Positions 51,676 through 60,506 of a stretch of DNA of 64,000 nt are shown piece after piece. Below the pieces are notes generated by a model that saw only the letters and a program-made list of their open reading frames with translations, did no database searches and was not told the DNA's origin. The translations under genes were made by a program, and so were the position numbers. Within the stretch, counting starts at the first letter, position 1, and every line of letters starts with the position of its first letter. The stretch is taken from positions 115,606-179,605 of the forward strand of contig CAYVHU010000006.1 in NCBI GenBank assembly GCA_964451415.1. Direction: 5' to 3'. Source of the stretch: CAYVHU01 sp964451415. Its GTDB lineage: Bacteria > Pseudomonadota > Alphaproteobacteria > Rhodospirillales > Magnetovibrionaceae.

Positions 51676-52473
51676 TTAAACCAGAAATTCCAGCGCCAAT
51701 TTATGAATGATGTTGTTGGGATCGTCGTAAACCAACTTGGCGGTGATGATCAGCGAGACGAAAACCAGCACCGGCTTGATCAGGCGCGCGCCATGTTTCA
51801 TGGCGGTGTTCGCCCCTAGCCTGGAGCCGATGAGTTGGCCCACGGCCATGACTGCGGCGGGAAGCCACAAAACATGGCCCGCCACGGCAAAAAACAAAAA
51901 CGAAGCGACATTCGATGTGAAATTCACCACCTTGGTGTGGGCCGTGGCCTTAAGCATGTTGAACCCCAGCACGCCGACGAAGGCGAGCGCCCACAAGGAC
52001 CCCGTGCCGGGGCCGAAAAACCCGTCGTAAAATCCCAGGCTCAGGCCGAACACACCATAGAACGGTGCGTTTTCCATCAGGTGTGTGCGATCGACCTCGC
52101 CGATCCTGGGGCCAAAGGCAAAATACAGGGCCGCCGCGATGAGCAAAAACGGAATAAGCTGCATCATGATATCGGAGCGCAAAACCTGCACCAGAACTGT
52201 GCCGATGACGGAACCGGCAAAGGTGAACGCGATGGCGAGCTTCATCTCGCCCCAGCGCATATGGCCCTTGCGCGCATAACTCATGGCGGCGGTAAAAGAA
52301 CCAAACATAGCCTGTGCTTTATTGGTGGCCAGCGCGCTCACCGGGGGAAGCCCGGCGCCCAGCAGGGCGGGGACCGAAATCAAACCGCCGCCCCCGGCGA
52401 TGGAATCGACAAAGCCGCCGCTCAGTCCCGCCAGAAACAAAAGTCCCAGCACTTCACCCGACAAACTTTCCAT
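51676..52473 (-). CDS. TauE/SafE (DUF81) family permease, co-transcribed with thiC
   Basis: A 265-residue membrane protein with about eight helices. The repeated TauE/SafE pattern is visible: LFLAGLSGGFVDSIAGGGGL then PALLGAGLPPVSALATNKAQ, and in the second half GFYDGFFGPGTGSLWALAFV with ATAHTKVVNFTSN. The family exports sulfite, sulfoacetate and related anions. It begins 14 bases after the thiC stop, so it is probably under the TPP riboswitch upstream of thiC. That suggests a substrate tied to thiamine or its sulfur and precursor chemistry, an inference. Confidence 0.9.
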   Translation of the reverse strand: MESLSGEVLGLLFLAGLSGGFVDSIAGGGGLISVPALLGAGLPPVSALATNKAQAMFGSFTAAMSYARKGHMRWGEMKLAIAFTFAGSVIGTVLVQVLRSDIMMQLIPFLLIAAALYFAFGPRIGEVDRTHLMENAPFYGVFGLSLGFYDGFFGPGTGSLWALAFVGVLGFNMLKATAHTKVVNFTSNVASFLFFAVAGHVLWLPAAVMAVGQLIGSRLGANTAMKHGARLIKPVLVFVSLIITAKLVYDDPNNIIHKLALEFLV

Positions 52474-52487
52474 GAACCCTCGCCCCG

Positions 52488-54281
52488 CTATTGGGACGCG
52501 TTGGTTTTCTGGTAAAGTTGTCCGCCGCTTTCACGGAATTTCTCACTCATTTCGTCCATGCCCTTTTGCGCCACGTCCTTGACTTCATGGCTGATTTTCA
52601 TGGAGCAGAATTTCGGCCCGCACATGGAACAGAAATGCGCGCTTTTTGCGCCTTCTGACGGCAGGGTTTCATCGTGATATTGCATGGCCGTGTCGGGATC
52701 CAGCGCCAGATGGAACTGATCCTTCCAGCGAAATTCAAAACGTGCGCGGCTCATGGCGTCGTCACGTATTTGCGCGCCGGGATGACCCTTGGCGAGATCG
52801 GCGGCATGGGCGGCGAGCTTGTAGGTGATGACACCCACCTTGACGTCGTCGCGATCGGGAAGCCCTAAATGTTCCTTGGGCGTGACGTAACACAACATGG
52901 CGCAACCGTACCAGCCGATCATCGCCGCGCCGATGGCCGATGTGATGTGATCGTAACCGGGCGCAATATCGGTGGTGAGCGGCCCCAGGGTATAGAACGG
53001 GGCTTCGCCGCAAACCTCCAATTGCTTGTCCATGTTTTCCTTGATCTTGTGCAGGGGCACATGGCCGGGGCCTTCGATGAAGGTTTGCACGTCGTTGGCG
53101 AAGGCGATTTTTTGCAACTCGCCCAGGGTCTCAAGTTCGGCAAACTGCGCTTCGTCGTTGGCGTCTGCAATGCAGCCGGGGCGCAGTCCGTCGCCCAAAC
53201 TCAGGCCCACATCGTATTGGGCGCAGATGTTGCAGATGTCTTCGAAGTGATCGTACAGGAAGCTTTCCTTATGATCCGTCAGGCACCACTTGGCCATGAT
53301 CGCCCCGCCGCGCGACACGATGCCGGTGGTGCGTTTGGCGGTGAGCGGAATATGGGCCAGACGCACACCCGCATGGATGGTCCAGTAATCCACGCCCTGT
53401 TCGGCCTGCTCAATCAGCGTGTCGCGAAACATTTCCCAGGTGAGATTCTGGGCAATACCAGCGGCCTTTTCCAGGGCCTGATAGATCGGCACCGTGCCGA
53501 TGGGAACGGGCGCATTGCGGATGATCCATTCGCGGATGTTGTGGATGTCGTTGCCGGTGGACAGGTCCATGACCGTATCCGCACCCCAGCGGATCGACCA
53601 CACCATCTTGTCCACTTCCTGCGCCACCGAAGAGGTCACGGCGGAATTGCCGATGTTGGCGTTGATCTTGGTGAGGAAATTGCGCCCCAAAATCATCGGT
53701 TCGCATTCGGGGTGGTTGATGTTGGCGGGCAGCACCGCACGACCGCGTGCGATTTCGTCGCGCACGAATTCAGGGGTGACGAGGTCCGGGATCGCGGCCC
53801 CGAAGTCTTCACCGTCGCGCGCCTTTTTGGCAATGTCCGTGCGGCCTTCGTTTTCGCGTACCGCCACATATTCCATTTCCGGTGTCACGATGCCGCGCTT
53901 GGCGTAGGCCAACTGCGAAATGTCTTGGCCCTTACGGGCGCGCAAGGGACGTTGAAGGCGCGCGGGGCATTCTGCGACGGTGGCTTTCAGGCCGTTGTCT
54001 TCGGGTTTGACGGTGCGCCCCGCATAGTCTTCCACATCGTTGCGGGCCAAAATCCAGTTGCGGCGCAAGGGAAGAAGGCCCTTGTCGATGTCGATGTCAA
54101 CGTTCGGGGCCGTGTAGGGACCGGAGGCATCATACACCACCACCGGAGGCTCCCCGCACGAAGGTTCCAGCGGGATGTGGCGCATGGCGACTTTCAGGCC
54201 GCTTTCGCTTTCCACAAAAAGCTTTTCGGACCCCTGGATGGCTCCGGTTGTAACTTTTATGTCGGTGTTGTGCGCATCCAT
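52488..54281 (-). CDS. thiC: Phosphomethylpyrimidine synthase
   Basis: A 597-residue radical-SAM enzyme that converts aminoimidazole ribotide to HMP phosphate, the pyrimidine of thiamine. The C-terminal cluster motif is HFCSMCGPKFCSMKIS (CxxC-x4-C). ThiC hallmarks include RILARNDVEDYAGR-like NWILARNDVEDYAGR, NINHPECEPMILGRNFL, GADTVMDLSTGNDI and EGPGHVPLHKI. A TPP riboswitch precedes it by about 65 bases, giving feedback control by thiamine pyrophosphate. The downstream gene encodes a TauE-family permease. Confidence 0.98.
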   Translation of the reverse strand: MDAHNTDIKVTTGAIQGSEKLFVESESGLKVAMRHIPLEPSCGEPPVVVYDASGPYTAPNVDIDIDKGLLPLRRNWILARNDVEDYAGRTVKPEDNGLKATVAECPARLQRPLRARKGQDISQLAYAKRGIVTPEMEYVAVRENEGRTDIAKKARDGEDFGAAIPDLVTPEFVRDEIARGRAVLPANINHPECEPMILGRNFLTKINANIGNSAVTSSVAQEVDKMVWSIRWGADTVMDLSTGNDIHNIREWIIRNAPVPIGTVPIYQALEKAAGIAQNLTWEMFRDTLIEQAEQGVDYWTIHAGVRLAHIPLTAKRTTGIVSRGGAIMAKWCLTDHKESFLYDHFEDICNICAQYDVGLSLGDGLRPGCIADANDEAQFAELETLGELQKIAFANDVQTFIEGPGHVPLHKIKENMDKQLEVCGEAPFYTLGPLTTDIAPGYDHITSAIGAAMIGWYGCAMLCYVTPKEHLGLPDRDDVKVGVITYKLAAHAADLAKGHPGAQIRDDAMSRARFEFRWKDQFHLALDPDTAMQYHDETLPSEGAKSAHFCSMCGPKFCSMKISHEVKDVAQKGMDEMSEKFRESGGQLYQKTNASQ

Positions 54282-54347
54282 TTTGGCGGTCTCCGTTCGA
54301 TGTTGGGCACCGGCACGAGACGGACAGCTTTGGGAAAAGCGATTTTC

Positions 54348-54428
54348 CGTCCCTCCGCCGGTACAACCCGGATCAGGTTCAAAGGGTGCGTCTCAGGCCC
54401 GCTTTCAGATCAAGGCAGGCCGCCCCTC
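54348..54428 (-). promoter_or_regulatory. TPP (thiamine pyrophosphate) riboswitch
   Basis: On the minus strand the THI-box elements appear in order: AGGGGC, then CTGAGACGCACCC, TTTGAACCTGATC, GGGTTGTACC and GGCGGAGGGA. These are the universally conserved parts of the TPP aptamer. It lies in the thiC leader about 65 bases before the start codon, with no clear terminator hairpin after it, so control is probably by occluding the ribosome site. Confidence 0.95.
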
Positions 54429-54490
54429 GGATGGTCGAATGTGGTCCTTGTGAAGCGGGTCGTCAAGGTGCCGGAAGTGATAAGTAAAAA

Positions 54491-55801
54491 TCAAACGTCG
54501 TGTTGGAATACCGCTGCAAAAAAACCGTCGGTGCCGTGACGTGCCGGGGTGAGGTGCAAAAAGGGAGCGTCGTTCATGTCCGGGCAGGGTGTGGTTTTGA
54601 TGGTTTCGCTCCAGACGTCCTGTATGGGGATGACCTTGAAATCCGGATGGGTGTCCAAAAAGGCGTTTACGCGCTCTTCGTTTTCTTCGCGCAACAACGA
54701 ACACGTGGCGTAGATCAGGCGACCCCCGTCCTTCACCAGGGTTGCCGCGCTGTCCAGAACCGTGTCCTGCACTGAAATCAGGTCCTCAAGGCGTTGCGGG
54801 GTCAATCGTCTTTTTTGTTCCGGGTGGCGTCGCCATGTACCCGATCCTGTGCACGGTGCGTCCACCAACACGCGATCAAACGCGCCTGCGTTTGTGGCTG
54901 TCCATGCATCATCGGGGGTGAGGACATGGCGTTCGACCAGTTCCAGAAGTCGCGCACGGTGCAGGCGGCGATCCATGCGTTTCAGGCGGTCTTCGGCGGT
55001 GTCACACGCCACCAGACGGCCCGCCGATTGCCCCCCTTGCAGACCCATGCGATCGGCAAGGGCAAGTGTCTTGCCGCCTGCACCCGCGCAATAGTCAACA
55101 ACCGCCATGGAAGCCTTTGCCCCCACCAGAAGGCTCAGGATTTGTGAGCCTTCGTCCTGCACTTCGACCAGCCCCTTCTTGAAGGCGACCGTGCGTGCCA
55201 GATCGGTATGCGCGCCCAAGCGCAGGCCCAGTGGCGAAAGGGGAGTGATTTTTGTTTTGACGCCGCCCTTGGCCAGGGCTTTTTGCGCCTGATCGCGGGT
55301 CACGCGCGCCAGCGCGACGCGCAGGTCCGTCGGCGCGGGGGCGTTGAGGGCAGCCATTTCATCTTCGAAGCGCGCGCCGAACACATTTGAGAGTTTATCC
55401 GCCAGCCAGTCGGGGACCTCGGCGCGCACGTGGGCGGGCATGGCGGGGTCGTCCAGGAGTTTATCCGTGAGCCGCTCAACGAGGGCGCGCTCGTCCTCGT
55501 GCAAGGGTTTGGGGGCATGGAGAGAACCGTCGAAGTGAAGGGCCGCGTCCGCGCCTTCCAAAACGAGGTCGGCAAGAACGCGCTTTCGGGCGCTCTTTTC
55601 ATTTTCCCCCAAATGCCAGTCGAGACGGCTCAGGCTTCTCAGTACGCCGTAAACGCGTTCGCGAATGGCGCGGCGGTCCTTAGAGCCCACGAAACGTCGG
55701 GCCTTGAACCATGCGCGCACGATGTCGTCCGCCGCGCGGCGTTCGTCCGTGATTTTACCCAGCAGGTAAATCGCCGCTTCGGTGCGTGCCGCAGGCGTCA
55801 C
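54491..55801 (-). CDS. RsmB/NOP-family RNA (cytosine-C5)-methyltransferase
   Basis: A 436-residue methyltransferase. An N-terminal NusB-like helical region (about 1-140) precedes the SAM domain with AVVDYCAGAGGKTLALADRM, VLVDAPCTGSGTWRRHPEQK (first catalytic Cys) and LIYATCSLLREENE (second Cys). This matches RsmB-type 16S m5C967 methyltransferases, though the exact target in this branch is unproved. Starts with GTG one base after the guaB stop (TAA-C-GTG), so the two are co-transcribed. The TPP riboswitch begins about 60 bases after its stop. Confidence 0.93.
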   Translation of the reverse strand: MTPAARTEAAIYLLGKITDERRAADDIVRAWFKARRFVGSKDRRAIRERVYGVLRSLSRLDWHLGENEKSARKRVLADLVLEGADAALHFDGSLHAPKPLHEDERALVERLTDKLLDDPAMPAHVRAEVPDWLADKLSNVFGARFEDEMAALNAPAPTDLRVALARVTRDQAQKALAKGGVKTKITPLSPLGLRLGAHTDLARTVAFKKGLVEVQDEGSQILSLLVGAKASMAVVDYCAGAGGKTLALADRMGLQGGQSAGRLVACDTAEDRLKRMDRRLHRARLLELVERHVLTPDDAWTATNAGAFDRVLVDAPCTGSGTWRRHPEQKRRLTPQRLEDLISVQDTVLDSAATLVKDGGRLIYATCSLLREENEERVNAFLDTHPDFKVIPIQDVWSETIKTTPCPDMNDAPFLHLTPARHGTDGFFAAVFQHDV

Positions 55802-55802
55802 G

Positions 55803-57275
55803 TTAGCGCTCGGTTCTGTAATTGGGGGCTTCGCGGGTGATGGTCACGTCATGGACGTGGCTTTCACGCAGTCCCGCGCCGGTAATGCGGCGGAACCTGG
55901 CGCGCGTTTGCAGGTCCTTGATGGTATGCGATCCGGTATAGCCCATGGAAGCGCGCAGGCCGCCGATCAACTGGTGCACCACCGCATCCACCGGACCCTT
56001 GTAGGGCACGCGCCCTTCAATGCCTTCGGGCACCAGCTTCAGGCTGTCCACGTCGCTTTGGAAGTACCGGTCCGCCGACCCCTTGGCCATGGCGCCGATG
56101 GAGCCCATGCCGCGATAGGATTTATACGAACGGCCCTGATACAAGAACACTTCGCCCGGGCTTTCGTTGGTGCCAGCAAATAACGATCCCATCATCACCG
56201 AACTGGCCCCGGCGGCGATGGCCTTGGCGACGTCGCCTGAAAACTTGATGCCGCCGTCGGCAACCAGCGGCGTATTGGTTTTTTTGCACGCTTCAGCCGT
56301 TTCCATGATGGCGGAAAGCTGCGGCACACCGACGCCTGCGACCATGCGCGTGGTGCAGATCGTGCCGGGACCGATGCCGACCTTGACGGCGTCCGCGCCA
56401 GCCACAATCAAGGCTTCGGCGGCTTCCGGCGTGGCGATGTTGCCGGCCATGATTTGAATGTCTTTGTGAAGGCTTTTGAGGGTGCGGACGGCCTCGGCCA
56501 CGCCCTTGGAATGACCATGGGCGGTGTCGATAACCAGTAAATCGACACCCGCCGCAATCAACGCCTCGCCACGATGGATCCCCGCTTCGCCCACGCCGAT
56601 GGCGGCAGCAGTGCGCAGACGGCCCTGTCCGTCCTTGTTGGCGTTGGGGTGGGTCTGTTCCTTTTCGATGTCCTTGACCGTAATCAGCCCGATGCAGCGA
56701 AAGGCATCGTCCACCACCAACAACTTTTCAATGCGATGCTGGTGCAGAAGACGCTTGGCTTCTTCGCGACTGACATTTTCGCCGACGGTGATCAAGGGCC
56801 GATCGTCCTTGTGCGACGTCATCAGTTCGTGCACCGGCTGGTCGAGATTGTCGGCAAAACGCACATCGCGATTGGTAAGGATACCGACCAGTTTTCCGGT
56901 GTCTTTTTCCACCACGGGAATACCGGAAATGTTGTGGTTTTCTTTGATCCTGAGCGCATCCGCCAAGGTTGCGTCCGGAGCGATGGTGTAGGGGTTCACC
57001 ACCATGCCCGATTCGAATTTCTTGACCGCAAGTACCTCGCCAGCCTGTTCCTCGGGCGTCAGGTTCTTGTGGATCACGCCGATGCCGCCCATCTGCGCCA
57101 TGGCGATGGCCATGCGGTATTCGGTCACCGTGTCCATGGCCGCCGACAGCAGCGGTATGGTGAGATCGATGGTGTTGGTGAGCCGTGTTTTGGTCTCGAC
57201 CTGAGCGGGCAAAATATCGGATTCCGCCGGGGTCAGCAGAACATCATCGAATGTTAAAGCTTCTTGGATTGTCAT
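55803..57275 (-). CDS. guaB: Inosine-5'-monophosphate dehydrogenase
   Basis: A 490-residue enzyme oxidising IMP to XMP with NAD, the committed step of GMP synthesis. The barrel opens with LTFDDVLLTPAESDILP; two CBS domains lie at about 95-205; the active-site loop is GIGPGTICTTRMVAGVGVPQ with the catalytic Cys; RYFQSDVDSLKLVPEGIEGR and the flap region follow. The frame is open 26 codons upstream, but MTIQEALTFDD is the standard start with GGAGG-like sequence ahead. Divergent from the FKBP-rhodanese gene. Confidence 0.97.
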   Translation of the reverse strand: MTIQEALTFDDVLLTPAESDILPAQVETKTRLTNTIDLTIPLLSAAMDTVTEYRMAIAMAQMGGIGVIHKNLTPEEQAGEVLAVKKFESGMVVNPYTIAPDATLADALRIKENHNISGIPVVEKDTGKLVGILTNRDVRFADNLDQPVHELMTSHKDDRPLITVGENVSREEAKRLLHQHRIEKLLVVDDAFRCIGLITVKDIEKEQTHPNANKDGQGRLRTAAAIGVGEAGIHRGEALIAAGVDLLVIDTAHGHSKGVAEAVRTLKSLHKDIQIMAGNIATPEAAEALIVAGADAVKVGIGPGTICTTRMVAGVGVPQLSAIMETAEACKKTNTPLVADGGIKFSGDVAKAIAAGASSVMMGSLFAGTNESPGEVFLYQGRSYKSYRGMGSIGAMAKGSADRYFQSDVDSLKLVPEGIEGRVPYKGPVDAVVHQLIGGLRASMGYTGSHTIKDLQTRARFRRITGAGLRESHVHDVTITREAPNYRTER

Positions 57276-57471
57276 GCCGCCTCCGGGTCGGGGTTGGCGC
57301 GATATCATACACATCCGCCTTGAATTGCCAAGCGAGATTGTATGCTTGCGCAAAAACGTGTTTTCATGTCTTAGTTTCGACGTATATCATGAACATATTT
57401 CAGGCATCCTGGGATGCGCATTCATGCGCGTCTGCGCTACGCGAAATCTGACAGCAACATTTGGAAGATCC

Positions 57472-58278
57472 ATGAAATCTCTTTTCAAATTAATCCCCGT
57501 TTTCTTTCTCGGCGCGTTCACATCCGCGTGGTTTGGCTTGATGATGCCGGCATGGGCGGCAAAGGCGCAAGACAACCAGATCACAACCCAGGAACTCAGG
57601 CTTGGAACCCGCCTTAAGGTCAAAGACCTGAAGATTGGAAATGGCGCCACGGCAACGCGCTATTCTCAAATCAAAGTGCATTATACGGGATGGACCGAAG
57701 ACGGCAAAAAGTTCGATTCAAGCCTGGATCGCGGGACGCCCTTCTCTTTCCAGTTGACCGTGGGACAGGTGATCCCCGGGTGGGATATGGGCATCGTCGG
57801 CATGCGCGTGGGCGGCAAGCGCGAACTGATCATCCCGCCAAAACTCGCCTATGGCAAAAATGGCGTGCCCAAAGTAATCCCCCCCAACGCCATTTTGAAA
57901 TTCGATGTCGAACTGCTGGCGGTCTCACCGCCGCGTTTCGATAGTATTGACATCAAGGATCTGAAAGCGCTTCTGGGACGTGGTGTAAGTATCATCGATA
58001 TCCGCAGTAAGGATGAATGGCGAAACACGGGAATCATCAAAGGGTCCAGGCTTATGACGGCGTTCAACAAGAACGGAACCTTCGTGCGTTCCTTCCTTGG
58101 AGACCTTAAAACGGTTGCGGGGCCCAATGATGAGGTGATCTTGATCTCTGGCAACGCACATCGCTCTGCGGCGTTGGCCAATTTCCTTTCCGAACGCAAG
58201 GGCTACACGAAAATCCACAATGTTGCACGGGGCATTGCCAACTGGATCAAGGCGGGCAATCACGTTGTGAAACCGTAA
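57472..58278 (+). CDS. Secreted FKBP peptidyl-prolyl isomerase fused to a rhodanese-like domain
   Basis: A 268-residue exported protein. A signal peptide (LFKLIPVFFLGAFTSAWFGL, cleavage after AWA about residue 29) leads into a complete FKBP domain, 51-150 (IKVHYTGWTEDGKKFDSSLD, VIPGWDMGIVGMRVGGKREL, AYGKNGVPKVIPPNAILKFD). A rhodanese-like domain occupies about 155-262 (VSIIDIRSKDEWRNTGIIKG). Its catalytic loop reads ISGNAHRS with Ser226 where the sulfur-carrying cysteine should be, so sulfurtransferase activity is unlikely. It probably assists folding of envelope proteins, with the second domain used for binding. ATG has GGAAG 6 bases upstream. Divergent from guaB. Confidence 0.9.
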   Translation: MKSLFKLIPVFFLGAFTSAWFGLMMPAWAAKAQDNQITTQELRLGTRLKVKDLKIGNGATATRYSQIKVHYTGWTEDGKKFDSSLDRGTPFSFQLTVGQVIPGWDMGIVGMRVGGKRELIIPPKLAYGKNGVPKVIPPNAILKFDVELLAVSPPRFDSIDIKDLKALLGRGVSIIDIRSKDEWRNTGIIKGSRLMTAFNKNGTFVRSFLGDLKTVAGPNDEVILISGNAHRSAALANFLSERKGYTKIHNVARGIANWIKAGNHVVKP

Positions 58279-58327
58279 ATGCCGTGGTCGCGGCATCCTT
58301 TGAAACGGGAATCAGCTGAAACGGGGA

Positions 58328-59059
58328 TCAGCGGCCCTTGAAACCTTGGGCGATCACATAAATTTCCGCAGAATTCTGGCGCGATGCCGGCGGCTTGGCG
58401 TGACGCACGACCTTGAAGTCGCGTTTCATGGCGTCGAGCAAATCCCCTTCTGTGCCGCCTTGCAGAACCTTGGCGAGAAATGTGCCGTCGGGGGCCAGCA
58501 CCTCGCGTGCAAAATGCAGCGCCGTTTCGCACAGACCCATAATCCGCAGGTGGTCGGTGGCCGTGTGACCGGTGGCAAAGGCTGCCATGTCGCTCATCAC
58601 CACATCGGCCTCGCCCCCTAGAGCCGCTTTCAAAAGCTGAGGCGCGTCATCCGCCATGAAATCATGGTGTAAAATGACGACGCCTGGAATCTCATCCATT
58701 TCTTGAATGTCGATTGCCACGATCCGTCCCCCTGCCGCGTGTTTGCCCTTGAGCACGATCTCTGCGGCAACCTGGGACCATCCTCCCGGTGCCGCCCCCA
58801 GATCGACAATCCGCGTTCCGGGTTTGAGAAAGTGAAATTTCTGGTCAAGCTCCAGAATCTTGAACGCGGCACGCGAACGGTAGCCCTTGCGCCCCGCCTC
58901 CACCACATAAGGGTCGTTGAGTTGACGTTCCAGCCAAAGTTTGGACGAGATTTTACGCCCCTTGGCCGTTTTAACCTTGGTGTGACGCATACGCACCTGT
59001 CCGGCGCCTTCGCGTCGTTTGTCACCGCGTTTCTTGTAGCCGCGAGGCGGACTGGTCAT
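58328..59059 (-). CDS. rlmE: 23S rRNA (uridine-2'-O)-methyltransferase
   Basis: A 243-residue FtsJ/RrmJ enzyme methylating U2552 of 23S rRNA. The N-terminal 35 residues are basic. The SAM site is TRIVDLGAAPGGWSQVAAEI. The K-D-K-E tetrad is visible: Lys in YRSRAAFKILELD, Asp in ADVVMSDMAAFATG, Lys in GTFLAKVLQGG and Glu in NSAEIYVIAQG. The upstream frame continues but MTSPPRGYKKRG is preferred. The start codon overlaps the ppx stop by 4 bases. Confidence 0.96.
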   Translation of the reverse strand: MTSPPRGYKKRGDKRREGAGQVRMRHTKVKTAKGRKISSKLWLERQLNDPYVVEAGRKGYRSRAAFKILELDQKFHFLKPGTRIVDLGAAPGGWSQVAAEIVLKGKHAAGGRIVAIDIQEMDEIPGVVILHHDFMADDAPQLLKAALGGEADVVMSDMAAFATGHTATDHLRIMGLCETALHFAREVLAPDGTFLAKVLQGGTEGDLLDAMKRDFKVVRHAKPPASRQNSAEIYVIAQGFKGR

Positions 59060-60135
59060 GGTGAACGGTTTCCTTTGGAGCTGTGGTGTTCGCTGCGACG
59101 ACGAGGAATGTCGATCCCGTCTTTGGCCATCAGGTTCATAAGAATGCCTTCGCGAATGCCGCGGTCCGCCACCACTAACGAGCCCACCGGCCAGCGATTG
59201 CAGACCGCGTCCAACACCGCGCACCCCGCTAGAATCAAATCCCCGCGTTGAGGCCCAATACAAGGGTGCTGCAAGCGATCTTCCAAAGACAACTCGCCAA
59301 GATAGTTGATCACGTCACAGATGTGATCGAATTGCAGGCTCATACCATCGACGCGCGAACGGTCGTAACGACGCAGATGAAGATGCAGTGCGCCCAACGT
59401 GGTGACCGTGCCCGAGGTGCCCAACATCTGCACACGACCTTCACTCACGGCTTTCGAAACACCATTGCGCTGATCGAAGTCCTCCAGGTTTTTGTTGATC
59501 AACGCAGTGATTTCCCCATAGGTTTCGCCCGGTGCAATGCTGCCAGCGAAATCTTCATGCAACGTCACCACGCCATAGGGCAAAGAAATGATGTCGATTG
59601 CCCTGGGGCCTGCGGGATCGCTTGCGTCGATCCAAACAACTTCGGTACTGCCGCCACCGATATCAAAGACCAGAGCATTAGGGCGGACCCGATCCAACAG
59701 GGGCGCACATCCAGACAATGTTAATTCGGCTTCCTCCTGGGCGCTAATGGCTTCGAGGTCAAGTCCCACTTCTTCTTTGACACGGGCAAGGAACCCATCG
59801 GCATTTTCAGCACGGCGGCATGCCTCGGTGGCGACCGCACGCACCCGCGTTTCTTGTCCTGCGGTGGCAATTTTTGTGGCGCATATTTTCAAAGCCTTGA
59901 TCGTGCGATCGATAGCGTCCTGGCTCAAACGACCCGCACCGGCAAGGCCCTCACCCAGACGGACGATACGCGAAAAGCTGTCGATGACGCGGAAAGTCTC
60001 CGCATACGGACGCGCCACCAGCATACGGCAATTGTTGGTGCCCAAATCAATGGCAGCATACGCCTTGGTGGGGGCGCAAGACGCATCAAATGCCGCAACG
60101 GCGCCCGTACGCTTATGGTGCCTATGGCGGCTCAT
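59056..60135 (-). CDS. Ppx/GppA family phosphatase (exopolyphosphatase-like)
   Basis: A 359-residue actin/Hsp70-fold phosphatase that hydrolyses polyphosphate or pppGpp. Phosphate-binding motifs are AAIDLGTNNCRMLVARP and VFDIGGGSTEVVWID, with VRAVATEACRRAENA and LGTSGTVTTLGALHL. Length fits the short form common in alphaproteobacteria (no C-terminal HD domain). It overlaps rlmE by 4 bases, a pairing seen in many relatives. Confidence 0.93.
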   Translation of the reverse strand: MSRHRHHKRTGAVAAFDASCAPTKAYAAIDLGTNNCRMLVARPYAETFRVIDSFSRIVRLGEGLAGAGRLSQDAIDRTIKALKICATKIATAGQETRVRAVATEACRRAENADGFLARVKEEVGLDLEAISAQEEAELTLSGCAPLLDRVRPNALVFDIGGGSTEVVWIDASDPAGPRAIDIISLPYGVVTLHEDFAGSIAPGETYGEITALINKNLEDFDQRNGVSKAVSEGRVQMLGTSGTVTTLGALHLHLRRYDRSRVDGMSLQFDHICDVINYLGELSLEDRLQHPCIGPQRGDLILAGCAVLDAVCNRWPVGSLVVADRGIREGILMNLMAKDGIDIPRRRSEHHSSKGNRSP

Positions 60136-60282
60136 AAAATACCCCTGTTTCGATCAAGGTCTCGCTTACACGCACCATAACCCAAGATGAAGAGGGAAGG
60201 AACCGTTCGCCTTTTTAAGGCACGGGCGAAATCGGGTCTTGCCAAGGCAGACGGCTGCGCATAAAAACAGGCTCGGCCCTGG

Positions 60283-60356
60283 TGGGGAATAGTTTAATGG
60301 TAGAACAGCGGTCTCTGACACCGTCAGTCCTGGTTCGAGTCCAGGTTCCCCAGCCA
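60283..60356 (+). tRNA. tRNA-Gln (anticodon CTG)
   Basis: A 74-base tRNA with encoded CCA. The acceptor TGGGGAA pairs with TTCCCCA, the anticodon stem GCGGT/ACCGT encloses CTCTGAC (anticodon CTG, reading CAG), and the T-arm is CCTGG-TTCGAGT-CCAGG. Starting with T is usual for tRNA-Gln. Confidence 0.97.
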
Positions 60357-60506
60357 ATTTATTGCCCATCGTCATTGCCGACATGACGTAGGTGCGCGGT
60401 TGGTCTCCCCTTTCAAAGCCGCCCCCATCACTCAAGCGGGACGATAGGTGTGAAGCGGGGACGGTTCAGCGGGACCCGCGTTCACCATCAACGCACGACC
60501 TCGCCC

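Noticed and set aside
52869..54539. A 556-codon open frame antisense to thiC, and similar long antisense frames inside aacS (31823-33100), the EAL gene (17240-18469), the RND pump (5310-6413) and the GGDEF-EAL gene (36896-37906)
   Set aside because: These are open because of high GC codon bias in the real gene; the translations show no domain and are His/Arg/Gln-rich shadows.
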